Shown here: positions 1 through 8,059 of the stretch, piece by piece
How positions within the stretch are numbered: the stretch's first letter is position 1
How the letters are laid out: every line of letters starts with the position of its first letter
Assembly (NCBI RefSeq): GCF_009498035.1
Contig: NZ_CP034550.1
Coordinates: 2,232,001-2,296,000, forward strand
Source of the DNA: Saccharothrix syringae
GTDB taxonomy: Bacteria; Actinomycetota; Actinomycetes; Mycobacteriales; Pseudonocardiaceae
Direction of reading: 5' to 3'
Length of the DNA stretch: 64,000 nucleotides
The notes under the pieces: model-generated
Seen by the model: the letters and a program-made list of their open reading frames with translations, nothing else
The model's database searches: none
Told to the model about the DNA's origin: nothing
Position numbers and translations under genes: made by a program

Positions 1-286
1 ATCGGCGCCGTGGTGGTGCACCACCCCTCGCGCGGGCCGGCAACAGCCGACCTGCTGCGCTCGGCCGCCGCGTCGTCCCCGACCCCGAACCCGACGGGCC
101 GCCCAGCCCGCTGCGCACCGCCAAGCGCGCCCGGGCCGCGGTCGCCGAGGGGCGACCCACCACCTGGTGCTCCAGGATGACGTGGAGCTGTGCGCGTTCG
201 CCGAGCACCTGCGGCACGCCGTGGCCGCGCGCCCGGACGACGCCATCGCGCTGGGCGTGTTCTCCACCGCCGGCTGCAACTCCTAG
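1..286 (+). pseudogene. frameshifted glycosyltransferase-like remnant, 5' end outside window
   Basis: Coding-like sequence continues across three reading frames. Frame 1 gives IGAVVVHHPSRGPATADLLR to about base 69. Frame 3 then gives RVVPDPEPDGPPSPLRTAKR to about base 150. Frame 2 gives THHLVLQDDVELCAFAEHLR and on to a TAG at 284-286. The HHLVLQDDVELC block resembles the acidic motif region of a glycosyltransferase-like family. At least two frameshifts disrupt it, and the C-terminus looks cut short where it meets an opposing epimerase fragment. Either this is a decayed gene or the sequence quality is poor at the window edge. The family name is a weak call. Confidence 0.5.
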
Positions 287-474
287 CACGCCTCGGCCAG
301 CGCGGTCACCTCGTAGCCGGCCCGCCGGCAGGCCACGGCCGGCTGACCGCCGATGAACCCGGCGGCCCCGGTGACCAGCACCTCGCCGGCCGCTGAGCCG
401 GCTCCCGCGCCAATCCCCTCACCGGCTCCCGCGCCGGCCGCCGCTCCGTTCACCGGGCCGTCCCCCCGACCCAT
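283..474 (-). pseudogene. truncated NAD-dependent epimerase/dehydratase (SDR) N-terminus
   Basis: The reverse strand encodes EVLVTGAAGFIGGQPAVACR followed by RAGYEVTALAEAC and a stop. This is the first beta-alpha-beta unit of an extended SDR (nucleotide-sugar epimerase type), with the TGxxGxxG dinucleotide-binding motif. It stops after about 35 recognisable residues, whereas the family is about 310 residues long. The region in front of the motif is Gly/Ala-rich low complexity. The remnant runs tail-to-tail into the broken glycosyltransferase-like gene, so a deletion may have fused the two. It cannot make an active enzyme. Confidence 0.6.
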
Positions 475-486
475 TCGCCAACCCGG

Positions 487-1180
487 TCACCGAGCGTCCC
501 CCGCCCTGGTGTGCAACAGCACCTCGCGCACCTTGGCCGTCTTGGCCGCGGCCTCCTCCGGCGTGTCCAGCACAGGTACCTCGCCCAGCGTGCCGAGGTA
601 TCCGTTCACCACCCTCACGCTCAGCGCGACCGCCCGGGACAACAGGGCTTGGTCAAGCGTCCAAAGTGGACTTGTCCAGCCCCTCGCGCACCACGGCCGC
701 CAGCGCGCGGTCGAGCTTGCACACCTGGGCCAGGCCCAGGGCGGCGGCCGGCTCGTGCATCCGCAGGTTCGGGCCCACCCGCGACCCGTCCTCGACCAGG
801 CCCGCGCGGTCGGGCGCGAACCCGTGGTCGTGGAAGGCGCAGCCCTGCCGGTGCGCCTCGGGCGAGTTGGTGGCCGGCCGCCAGGTGGGCCGACATCAGC
901 GCGTCGAACCCGTCGCGGGTGCGGCTGGCCTCCAGCTGGTACCGGTTGATCGCGGCCTCCGGCGGCAGCATCGTCTCGGCCGGCGCCGCGTCGGGGTGGA
1001 CCGCACTACCGTCGGGCAGCTCCCGCAGCAGCCGCCGGCCCATCAGCGCCTCGCCCGGCCGTGGGCCGGCGCCCGGTCGTAGACCTGGTAGGCCCGTGCG
1101 CCCGGCGACGGCGGCAACAGGGTGTCCACGGCGGTGTCGCCCGTCGACGGTTGACGGGCCGGGTTGTGTTCCTCCGTCAT
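487..1180 (-). pseudogene. multiply frameshifted gene, family not recognised
   Basis: Starting at an ATG at 1180, the reverse strand reads MTEEHNPARQPSTGDTAVDT into QVYDRAPAHG. It then shifts frame to GEALMGRRLLRELPDGSAVH and INRYQLEASRTRDGFDALMS. It shifts again to FHDHGFAPDRAGLVEDGSRV and KLDRALAAVVREGLDKSTLD. After one more shift it gives QALLSRAVALSVRVVNGYLG and ends at a TGA at 487-489. The composite is about 230 residues and has good actinobacterial codon character, so this was once one gene. Three frameshifts in 700 bp make it non-functional unless the sequence is wrong. I do not recognise the family. Confidence 0.55.
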
Positions 1181-1690
1181 TCCCCGCCATGTATTTCCGG
1201 TCCCCGGAATTGCTTTTGTCGCTTACCGCGGCGCCGGTGCGGTCGCGGGGAGCGGTTGCCGGTCGAGCGGCTCCGTGAATGTGGTTCCGGACCTCCGTCG
1301 GGCATCCCGGGAGTAGCGCGGAACGGGCCGGTGCGGGGTCGCGCCGGTCATTTCCGCTGTATTCGTTGGTACCGTCGCCGGTTGCTCCCGGCGACCGCGG
1401 TCGCACCTGCCGGTGACGCCTCCTGGCGGTACCGGGAGGTCCGGCCACCCGGTAGGTTCCCGGTTATTCCCGGTCGCGGGGCCCGGAGCACGCCGTGCGG
1501 AGCCCTCGGAAAGCCGGTGCGCGCCGTATGTCCTGATTTTTCGGTTTAGCGGTGTTCTCCCGGGAGTGCGGCCGATGTTAACTGCCCCACACGGGCGGGT
1601 CAATATTGTGCGCAGTGGTCCCGAACCGCTTCGTTCGGTGGTTACGCACGGTCACGTGGAAATGCGCTTGCCGACGATCGGGTGATATTC
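1181..1690. other. non-coding gap upstream of the biosynthetic operon
   Basis: I see no convincing gene here. The composition falls in GC towards 1560-1690, as expected for a promoter region. A short inverted repeat, TTCCGG-tcc-CCGGAA, sits at 1195-1209, just upstream of the broken reverse-strand gene. Confidence 0.5.
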
Positions 1691-1719
1691 TTGACGGCCG
1701 CCGGGGGTGTGGTTAGGGT
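1691..1719 (+). promoter_or_regulatory. candidate housekeeping-type promoter for the biosynthetic operon
   Basis: TTGACG at 1691-1696 is followed after 17 bp by TAGGGT at 1714-1719. This fits the actinobacterial vegetative consensus TTGAC-N17/18-TAGRRT. It lies 42 bp before the MFS start codon at 1762 and points into the operon. No other equally good promoter was seen before the next gaps of the operon, so the genes to 10.3 kb may form one transcript. This is a prediction only. Confidence 0.5.
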
Positions 1720-1761
1720 CCGAATTGGGGCGGCTAACCGGCCTGTTCGGGGGGATAATCT

Positions 1762-3249
1762 TTGTTTTCCGAGCCGGAACTGGACGAAAAAGCGCGCGGG
1801 GCGGCCGACCGGCCGCCGACAACGTTGTCGGCGGCGGTGGGTCCGGCGGAGGTGGGGCCGGACCGAGCCGCGGACCACCTGGGCCAAGCCTCGGACCATG
1901 CGCCGAGCCGAACCGGGGGCCAAGCGCCAAGCCAAACCCCCAGCCACGCCAAGCGCCAGGCGCCAGGCCGCGCCGCGGACCTGCCCCTGAGCCGGGAGCC
2001 GGCCCACGTCCCGCCCCCGCCCCCACCCCCGCGCTCCCGGGACTTCCCCCTGTTCTGGGCGGCCCAGACGGCGAGCTTCGTCGGCGACCGGCTGACCGGC
2101 TTCACCGCCCCGACCGCGGCCATCCTCCTGCTCGACGCCTCGACCGCCGAGGTGGGCCTGGTCTCGGCGGCCGGGTGGCTGGCCTACCCGGCGGTCGGCC
2201 TGCTCGCCGGCGCCCTGCTCGTGCGGGCCAGGGTGCGACGGGTCGCCGTCTGCGCCGAACTGGTCCGGTTCGGCGCGTTCGCCCTGCTCGCCGCGGCCGT
2301 GGCCGCGGGCCTGGTCACCTCGGTCGCCCCGCTGGTGGTGGCGGTCGCGGTGGCGGGCGTGGCCACGGTGTTCAGCGACCTCTCCGGCCAGGTGCAACTG
2401 CCCGCGTTGGTCCCGGCCGGGCGGCTGGTGGGCGCCAACTCCCGGTTGCAGGTCTCGGACAGCGCCTCGAAGCTGGCGGGACCGGCGCTGGGCGGCGCGG
2501 TCGTCGGCGCGTTCGGCGCGGTGGCCGCGTCGGCGCTGGGCGCCCTGCCGTTCCTGGCCTCCGCCCTCTGCCGGCTCGGCGTCCGCGCGCCGGCGCCGCC
2601 GACCGCCGACCGGGGGTCGCTGTGGGCGCGGGTGCGCGACGGCCTGCGCTACGCCCGGCACCACCCCGTGCTGGGCCCGCTGGTGCTCAGCTCCGCGGTC
2701 CGGGCGTTCGGCACCGGCGCGGTGGACGCCGTCCTGCTGCTGTTCGCCTACCGGGTGCTGGGCCTCTCCAGCGCCACCGCGGGCCTGCTGCTCGCCGCGG
2801 GCGCGGCGGGCGCGCTGGTCGGCGTGCTCTGCGTCGGACCGCTGACGCGCGCCCTGGGCACGCGCGGCGCCCTGCTCGCCACGGGCCTGGAGGGGCTGGC
2901 GTGGTGCGCGGTCCCGCTGTGCCTGGCCCTGTCCGCACCCGTGCCCGCGCTGTTCGCGATCAGGGTGTTCTCCGCCCTGTGGATCCCGGTCTGGGGCGTG
3001 CTCGGCACCAGCGCCCGGCAGCGGGTCGCGCCGCCCGACCGGCAGGCCACCGTCCACGCCACGGCGCGCGTGCTGACCTCGTCGGCGATCCCGCTGGGCT
3101 CGCTGACCGGCGGCGCGGTCGCGGGCCTGGCCACCGGCGTCCTGGGGCAACCGCTCGCGCTCGCCGCCGTCATCGCGGCCGGCGGCCTGTGCTCGGCCTG
3201 CGCCGTGCTGCTGCTCCCCGGCCGGCTGCCGGACCACGTCACCCGTTGA
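1762..3249 (+). CDS. MFS transporter with long Pro/Ala-rich N-terminal extension
   Basis: This is a 495-residue major facilitator, probably the exporter or self-protection pump of the adjacent operon. The first roughly 90 residues are hydrophilic and low-complexity (many P, A, Q, ending in a run of prolines). The membrane part begins at RDFPLFWAAQTASFVGDRLT. About 12 hydrophobic segments follow, with an MFS_3-like layout: a VFSDLSGQVQLPALVPAGRL loop in the N-half and a basic RARVRR loop after helix 2. The extension is unusual; translation might really begin further in, near 1990-2030, though no clear internal start with a ribosome site stands out. It ends 20 bp before the radical SAM gene, in the same direction. 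Confidence 0.8.
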   Translation: MFSEPELDEKARGAADRPPTTLSAAVGPAEVGPDRAADHLGQASDHAPSRTGGQAPSQTPSHAKRQAPGRAADLPLSREPAHVPPPPPPPRSRDFPLFWAAQTASFVGDRLTGFTAPTAAILLLDASTAEVGLVSAAGWLAYPAVGLLAGALLVRARVRRVAVCAELVRFGAFALLAAAVAAGLVTSVAPLVVAVAVAGVATVFSDLSGQVQLPALVPAGRLVGANSRLQVSDSASKLAGPALGGAVVGAFGAVAASALGALPFLASALCRLGVRAPAPPTADRGSLWARVRDGLRYARHHPVLGPLVLSSAVRAFGTGAVDAVLLLFAYRVLGLSSATAGLLLAAGAAGALVGVLCVGPLTRALGTRGALLATGLEGLAWCAVPLCLALSAPVPALFAIRVFSALWIPVWGVLGTSARQRVAPPDRQATVHATARVLTSSAIPLGSLTGGAVAGLATGVLGQPLALAAVIAAGGLCSACAVLLLPGRLPDHVTR

Positions 3250-3269
3250 AGTCCGCAAGAGGAGGAAGC

Positions 3270-4445
3270 GTGCACCCCACCACGACCCGGCGGTTGAACG
3301 CCAAGGAGTTCGCGGACATCAAGCACACGGTGTCCATCCGCTCGGCGGCGCGCAAGAACCTGCGCACCGACCCCGGCTACGCGGCGGCCCTGCCGCAGGA
3401 GGTCAGCCTCCAGCTCACCTACCGCTGCAACCTGCGGTGCGTGCACTGCTACCAGTGGAACGAGCAGGGGTTCTTCCGCGACTTCAGCGCCCAGAAGCAG
3501 CGCACCGAGCTGGACCTCTCGGTGGTGGAGGAAGTCCTGCGGGTCACCGCGCCCCGCCGCTCCAAGCTGTTCCTGTGGGGCGGCGAACCCCTGATGCACA
3601 GCCGGTTCGGCGAGGTGGCCGAGCTGCTGGAGCGCTACCCGCGCACGGTCAACATGTGCACCAACGGGCTGCTGTTCAAGCGCAGGCTCGACGACCTGCT
3701 GCGCATCGGCGAGAACCTCAACCTGCTCGTCAGCCTCGACGGCCTGGGCGAGGACCACGAGGCGCTGCGCGGCCGGGGCACCTTCGCCAAGACCACCGGG
3801 AACATCCGGCGGATGCTGGACCTCAAGCGCGACGGCGAGTTCGGCGGCGAGGTCTCGCTGTCCTGCATGGTCTCCCACGTCACCGTCGGCAAGATGTACG
3901 AGTTCATGGAGTGGGCCGAGGAGCTGGGCGTCAACACCGTCTACTTCCAGTTCCCCTGGTACATCAGCCCCGAGGTCGCGCGGGCCATGGACGAGCTGTA
4001 CGAGAAGTCCTTCGCGTGGCTGGCCAACGACACCGGCACCAGCAAGCCCACCTGGCACTCCTACACCTACCGGTTGCCGCCCGAGCAGCTGCCCGTGCTG
4101 CGGGAGTCCATGGCGCGGCTGGCGTCGCGGCCGTGGCGGGTGCGCGTGCGGTACCAGCCGCAGCTGGAGGCCGACGAGGTGGAGGACTTCATCCTCGGCA
4201 CCTCGCGCCCGGCGCAGCACCGCAGCAGGTGCCTGGCGGTGTCCAACCGGATGGAGGTCCACGCCGACGGCAACGTCAGCTCGTGCAAGTTCTTCCCCGA
4301 GTTCGTGGTCGGCAACCTCTACGACACCGGTGTGGCCGAGCTGTGGGGCGGGGAGCCGTTCCGCGAGGTCCGCAAGATCCTGTCGGCCGGCGGCATGATG
4401 CCGGTCTGCTCGAAGTGCATCCTCCTCTACCTGAACGGAGTGTGA
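3270..4445 (+). CDS. radical SAM enzyme with SPASM/twitch-like auxiliary cluster motif
   Basis: 391 residues from a GTG start preceded by a strong AGGAGG-type ribosome site. CNLRCVHC at residues 53-60 is the CX3CX2C radical SAM motif, and WGGEPL (about 103-108) is the SAM-binding GGEP motif. The C-terminal part has C321, then G334-X4-C339 (CX12GX4C), then C380-X2-C383. Four cysteines suit one extra [4Fe-4S] cluster, as in twitch-type dehydrogenases such as BtrN of butirosin biosynthesis, rather than a full seven-cysteine SPASM. The stop is 3 bp before the carrier protein gene and translation is probably coupled. The likely role is a radical oxidation, epimerisation or rearrangement of either a sugar/cyclitol or a carrier-bound amino acid; the substrate is unknown. 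Confidence 0.88.
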   Translation: MHPTTTRRLNAKEFADIKHTVSIRSAARKNLRTDPGYAAALPQEVSLQLTYRCNLRCVHCYQWNEQGFFRDFSAQKQRTELDLSVVEEVLRVTAPRRSKLFLWGGEPLMHSRFGEVAELLERYPRTVNMCTNGLLFKRRLDDLLRIGENLNLLVSLDGLGEDHEALRGRGTFAKTTGNIRRMLDLKRDGEFGGEVSLSCMVSHVTVGKMYEFMEWAEELGVNTVYFQFPWYISPEVARAMDELYEKSFAWLANDTGTSKPTWHSYTYRLPPEQLPVLRESMARLASRPWRVRVRYQPQLEADEVEDFILGTSRPAQHRSRCLAVSNRMEVHADGNVSSCKFFPEFVVGNLYDTGVAELWGGEPFREVRKILSAGGMMPVCSKCILLYLNGV

Positions 4446-4448
4446 GCA

Positions 4449-4724
4449 GTGGACGAGGTCTACTCGAAGGTCAAGGTCGTGCTCGCGGCGGTGCTGGCGA
4501 ACGGGACCACCGCGGCCGACATCCCCACCGACGCCGACCTGGTCGAGGAGTACGGGCTCGACTCGCTCCAGATGATCTCCTTCCTGCTCGGGGTGGAGGA
4601 CGCCTTCGACGTGGAACTGGACTACGAGTCGCTGGACCTGGAGCACCTGAGGTCGGTGCGCCAGTTCGGCACGTGGCTGGCGGCGCTGGACGGTGCGGCT
4701 CCGGACGGCGCGGTGGTGCGGTGA
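4449..4724 (+). CDS. free-standing acyl/aminoacyl carrier protein
   Basis: 91 residues, GTG start. GLDSLQM at residues 36-42 is the phosphopantetheine attachment motif, with Ser39 as the attachment site. The predicted four-helix fold, acidic recognition helix (VEDAFDVELDYE) and length all fit a discrete carrier protein. No ketosynthase or adenylation domain lies nearby, but the ATP-grasp ligase gene directly follows and overlaps it by four bases (GTGA at 4721-4724). This suggests an ATP-grasp enzyme loads the carrier, as BtrJ loads glutamate on BtrI in butirosin biosynthesis (established for that system, inferred here). The stand-alone condensation protein at 9.1 kb could unload it. The phosphopantetheinyl transferase must come from elsewhere in the genome. 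Confidence 0.92.
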   Translation: MDEVYSKVKVVLAAVLANGTTAADIPTDADLVEEYGLDSLQMISFLLGVEDAFDVELDYESLDLEHLRSVRQFGTWLAALDGAAPDGAVVR

Positions 4725-5974
4725 GGGCGGCCCTCCGGCTCGGCGCGTTCGACGCCGAGCGCTCGTGGCGGCCGCCGGAACTGGCGCGGCTGCCCGCGGC
4801 ACCGGCGGCGGCGGACCACGTCGAGGTGATGGACGAACTGCTCGCGGGCCTGTGCGCGCCGGGCGACACCCTGGTCACCCGGCGGCCGGTCGACCCGGAC
4901 CTGCTCGCCGCGCTGCGCGGCGCTGGCCTGGCGTTCGCCCACCACGTGGTCGCCGACGGGCCGGGGGGCGCGGTGGAGGAGCTGTTCGCCCGGGACCCGG
5001 CGGCGCCCGCCCTGCTGCGGGACCACCGCCTCGTGCCGTACGCGGTCACGCCGCACGTCGCCGCGCTGGCCTCGTCGACGCCCCTGCCCGCCGTCGCGGA
5101 CGTGGCCCGGGTCAACTCCAAGACCTGGTCCAACGACCTGGTGGTCGACCTGGGGCTGCCCGGCGCCGGCGTGGTGGTCCGGTCGACCGCGGAGCTGGCG
5201 CGGGCCGTGGCCGACGCCGGGTTCCCCGCCGTGGTGAAGGACCCGTACGGCGTGTCCGGCAGCGGTGCGCTGGAGGTCGGCACGCCCGGTGTGCTGCGGG
5301 CGGTCACCCGCGTGCTGGACCGCCAGGTGGCCGGCGGCGCCCGGGTGGAGCTGCTGGTGCAGCCCCGGTACGACAAGGCGCACGACCTGTCCGGGCACGG
5401 CGAGCTGGCCGAGGACGGCACCTGGCGCTGGCTGGGCGTGCGGGCGGTGCACAACCGCGGCTTCCGGTACGCGGGCGCGGGTCCGGCGGACGGTGCGCGG
5501 GCGCGGTTCGAACCGGCCCTGCGGGACGCGGCCGCGGAGGTGGCGCGGCGGGCGTTCGCCGAGGGGTACTGGGGACCGCTGTCGATCGACGCGATGGTGC
5601 TGGCCGACGGGGCGCTGGTCCCGGTGCTGGAGGTCAACGCCCGGACCTCGCTGGGGCGCCTGGCGCTGGAACTGGACCGGGTGCTGGGCGACGGCGCGCT
5701 GCGCTGCCACCTGTGGCAGGTCGAGCTGGCCGTGCCGCCGGGTACGACCACCGGGCACCTGGTGCGCGCGCTGCGCCGTGGCGGTCTGCTGCTGGGGGCT
5801 GGGAGCGGTGCGGGGTGTTCGGTGCTCGGCGGAGGTGTGGTGGGGCCGCCGACCGCCCGGCTGCACTGCGCGCTGCGCTGCGGGCCTGGGGAGCTGGACG
5901 CCGTGCGGGCGCGCGTGCTGGCCTCGTTCGAGGCGGCGGGTGCCCGGCCGAGGGGGACGGTCCATGCGGCTTGA
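4721..5974 (+). CDS. ATP-grasp carboxylate-amine/thiol ligase
   Basis: 417 residues, GTG start overlapping the carrier protein stop. The N-terminal 125 residues form a divergent pre-ATP-grasp domain. NSKTWSNDL (about 132-140) is followed by the ATP-binding strand VVKDPYGVSGSG (171-182; K173 contacts ATP in this fold). SIDAMV (about 289-294) and EVNARTS (304-310) give the acidic and E-x-N-x-R metal/phosphate-binding residues. These enzymes make acyl-phosphates and join them to amines, or in butirosin-type systems to the carrier thiol. The probable job is to activate an amino acid and load the ACP, or to form an amide with it. The 3' end overlaps the oxidoreductase gene by 11 bp. Confidence 0.85.
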   Translation: MRAALRLGAFDAERSWRPPELARLPAAPAAADHVEVMDELLAGLCAPGDTLVTRRPVDPDLLAALRGAGLAFAHHVVADGPGGAVEELFARDPAAPALLRDHRLVPYAVTPHVAALASSTPLPAVADVARVNSKTWSNDLVVDLGLPGAGVVVRSTAELARAVADAGFPAVVKDPYGVSGSGALEVGTPGVLRAVTRVLDRQVAGGARVELLVQPRYDKAHDLSGHGELAEDGTWRWLGVRAVHNRGFRYAGAGPADGARARFEPALRDAAAEVARRAFAEGYWGPLSIDAMVLADGALVPVLEVNARTSLGRLALELDRVLGDGALRCHLWQVELAVPPGTTTGHLVRALRRGGLLLGAGSGAGCSVLGGGVVGPPTARLHCALRCGPGELDAVRARVLASFEAAGARPRGTVHAA

Positions 5975-7070
5975 GACCGAGCGGGCCGGGAGCGGGCGGC
6001 CCGAAACCGGGCATGCCGGGACCGGGCGGCCCGAAATCGGGCGGGCCGACACCGGGCGACCCGAAACGGAACCGAACGGGGAGCGGCGTGACACCAAGCC
6101 GCTGCGCATCGGCCTGATCGGCGCCACGGGCATCGCGGAGCGGGCCGTCATCGGGCCCAGCCGGGCGGAACCCGGCGTGGTGCCTGCCGCGATCGCGGCG
6201 AGCGACCCGGAGCGGGCGCGGGCGTTCGCGCGGCGGCACGGCGTGCCCCGCGTGCACCCCGACTACGCCGCGCTGGTGGCGGACCCGGACCTGGACGCGG
6301 TGTACGTGTCACTGCACAACTCCGCCCACCACCGGTGGGCCGCGGCCGCCGCGCGGGCTGGCAGGCACGTGCTGGTGGAGAAACCGCTGTGCCTGACCGC
6401 GGCCGAGGCGGCCGACCTCATCACGGCGGCCGAGGCCGGTGGCGTGCACGTGGTGGAGGCCGTGCCGGCCGCCGGGCACCCGTGGCAGGACTCGGTGCGG
6501 GCGATGGTCGCCGACGGCCGGTGGGGCCCGCTGGAGGCGGTCACGACGACGATCCGGTTCGCCCCGCCCGCCGACGGCTACCGGCTGCGCCCGGAGCTGG
6601 GCGGCGGCATCTTCCGCGACGCTGCGAGCTACTGGTTGCAGGCCGTCCAGGCGACCGTCGGCCTCACCGGGGCGCGCGGCGGCGGCCGGCGGATCCGCAC
6701 CGCGGCCGGCGGGGTCGACGTGGAGTTCGCCGCCCGGCTCGACCTGCCCGGCGGGGTGCGGGCCGAGCTGGCGTGCGCGTTCGACCCCCAGCACGCCGCC
6801 GAGCACGAGTTCCGGTTCGCCGGGGCGCGCGTGCGCGTGCGGGCCTTCCTCCGGCCCGTCGCGGGCGCGCTGCCGCTCAACCTCGCCGTGCGGCGCGCCG
6901 ACGGGACCACCGAGATCCGCTCGTTCCCGCCGATCTCCTACTACGACCGGCAGCTGCGCGGGTTCCGGGACCTCGTCACCGCCGGTGCGCGCGGCGCGGA
7001 GCTGTCCGCCGCGGTCGAGCGCATCGGCCTGATGGCCGCCATCCACGACGACGCCGAGGGGGGTTCGTGA
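5964..7070 (+). CDS. Gfo/Idh/MocA family NAD(P)-dependent oxidoreductase
   Basis: 368 residues from the ATG at 5964. The Rossmann motif IGLIGATGIAERA starts at residue 49, and HVLVEKPLCL (about 135-144) holds the family lysine (K140). A GGGIFRDAASYW block marks the C-terminal substrate domain. Members oxidise or reduce inositols, sugars and amino-sugars, so this enzyme may make a keto-sugar or keto-cyclitol for the pathway. The first 46 residues are not part of the fold. They contain a tandem 10-residue repeat (GRPETGHAGT, GRPEIGRADT, GRPETE) encoded by a 30-bp DNA repeat, so either the true start is later at a non-ATG codon or this is a genuine disordered tail. The stop overlaps the next start in GTGA. 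Confidence 0.87.
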   Translation: MRLETERAGSGRPETGHAGTGRPEIGRADTGRPETEPNGERRDTKPLRIGLIGATGIAERAVIGPSRAEPGVVPAAIAASDPERARAFARRHGVPRVHPDYAALVADPDLDAVYVSLHNSAHHRWAAAAARAGRHVLVEKPLCLTAAEAADLITAAEAGGVHVVEAVPAAGHPWQDSVRAMVADGRWGPLEAVTTTIRFAPPADGYRLRPELGGGIFRDAASYWLQAVQATVGLTGARGGGRRIRTAAGGVDVEFAARLDLPGGVRAELACAFDPQHAAEHEFRFAGARVRVRAFLRPVAGALPLNLAVRRADGTTEIRSFPPISYYDRQLRGFRDLVTAGARGAELSAAVERIGLMAAIHDDAEGGS

Positions 7071-8059
7071 CCGACGACGCGAAGGTGCGGCCGGACCGCG
7101 ACCGGTTGACCGAGGTGCTGCGCCGCGCCGGCGTGCCCGACCCCGAGGGGGCCCGGGTGGAGGAGGTGCACGGCGGCACCTTCAACACCGCCTACCGCGT
7201 GATGGCGGGCGACCGGCGCCTGGTGCTCAAGGTGGCGCCGCTGCCCGAGACCGCCGGCCTGACCTACGAGCGCGGGCTGCTGACCACCGAGGCCGTGTTC
7301 CACCGCGCCGCGGCCGGCGTGCTGCCCGTGCCCGAGGTGGTGCACCTCGACGCCGGCGGCGACCTGCTGCCGTCCGAGTGGCTGCTGATGACCGAGCTGC
7401 CCGGCGTCAACTGGCACGAGCACCGCGAGCGGTTCGACCCCGACCGCCGGGCGGCGCTGCGGCGCCGGCTCGGCGAGGCCGCGGCCGGGCTGCACCGGGT
7501 GGTCGGCGAGGGGTTCGGCTACCCCCAGCTCGGCCTGGCCGCGGACTGGCCCACCGCGTTCACCGGCATGGTGGAGGCCGTGCTCGCCGACGCCGACCGC
7601 TACCGCGTGGAGCTGCCGGTGCCCGCCGACCGGCTGCGCGCCCGGCTCGCCGCCTCGCGGGGCGCGCTGGCCGAGGTCCGCGAACCGGCCCTGGTCCACT
7701 TCGACCTGTGGGCGGGCAACGTGCTGGTCGACCCGGGTGCGCCGCGCCTGACCGGCGTGGTCGACGGCGAGCGCGCGTTCTGGGGCGACCCGCTGGCGGA
7801 CATGCCGTCGCTCGGCCTGTTCGGGCTGGCCGAGGACGACGCGGACCTGGTGGCCGGCTACCGGGGCGCGGGCGGCGTGCTCGACCCCACCCCGGCCACC
7901 CGGTGCCGGCTGGACCTGTACCGCTGCTACCTCTACCTGGTCATGACCGTGGAGGCGGTGCCGCGCGGCGCGACCGGGCCCGAGGACCGGCCGTTCGCCC
8001 GGCTGATCGCCGCGCACCTGCGCCGCGCCGCGGACCGGCTGGACGGTGGCGCGCCGTGA
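7067..8059 (+). CDS. APH-family phosphotransferase (aminoglycoside/choline kinase fold)
   Basis: 330 residues, GTG start in the GTGA overlap with the oxidoreductase. The nucleotide-binding lobe has VEEVHGGTFNTAY and LVLKVA (K55). The catalytic loop LVHFDLWAGNVLVD gives H211-x-D213 and N218, and VVDGERAFWGDP gives the metal-binding D233. Overall length and order fit the APH family (Pfam APH). In a biosynthetic operon such a kinase may phosphorylate a hydroxyl as a protective or self-resistance step, or be a true pathway step such as sugar or cyclitol phosphorylation. Sequence alone cannot say which. The stop overlaps the glycosyltransferase start by four bases. Confidence 0.87.
   Translation: MTDDAKVRPDRDRLTEVLRRAGVPDPEGARVEEVHGGTFNTAYRVMAGDRRLVLKVAPLPETAGLTYERGLLTTEAVFHRAAAGVLPVPEVVHLDAGGDLLPSEWLLMTELPGVNWHEHRERFDPDRRAALRRRLGEAAAGLHRVVGEGFGYPQLGLAADWPTAFTGMVEAVLADADRYRVELPVPADRLRARLAASRGALAEVREPALVHFDLWAGNVLVDPGAPRLTGVVDGERAFWGDPLADMPSLGLFGLAEDDADLVAGYRGAGGVLDPTPATRCRLDLYRCYLYLVMTVEAVPRGATGPEDRPFARLIAAHLRRAADRLDGGAP

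Noticed and set aside
1642..3258. 538-codon reverse frame across the MFS gene
   Set aside because: Arg/Gln/Gly-rich translation without motifs; the forward strand encodes a clear membrane transporter.
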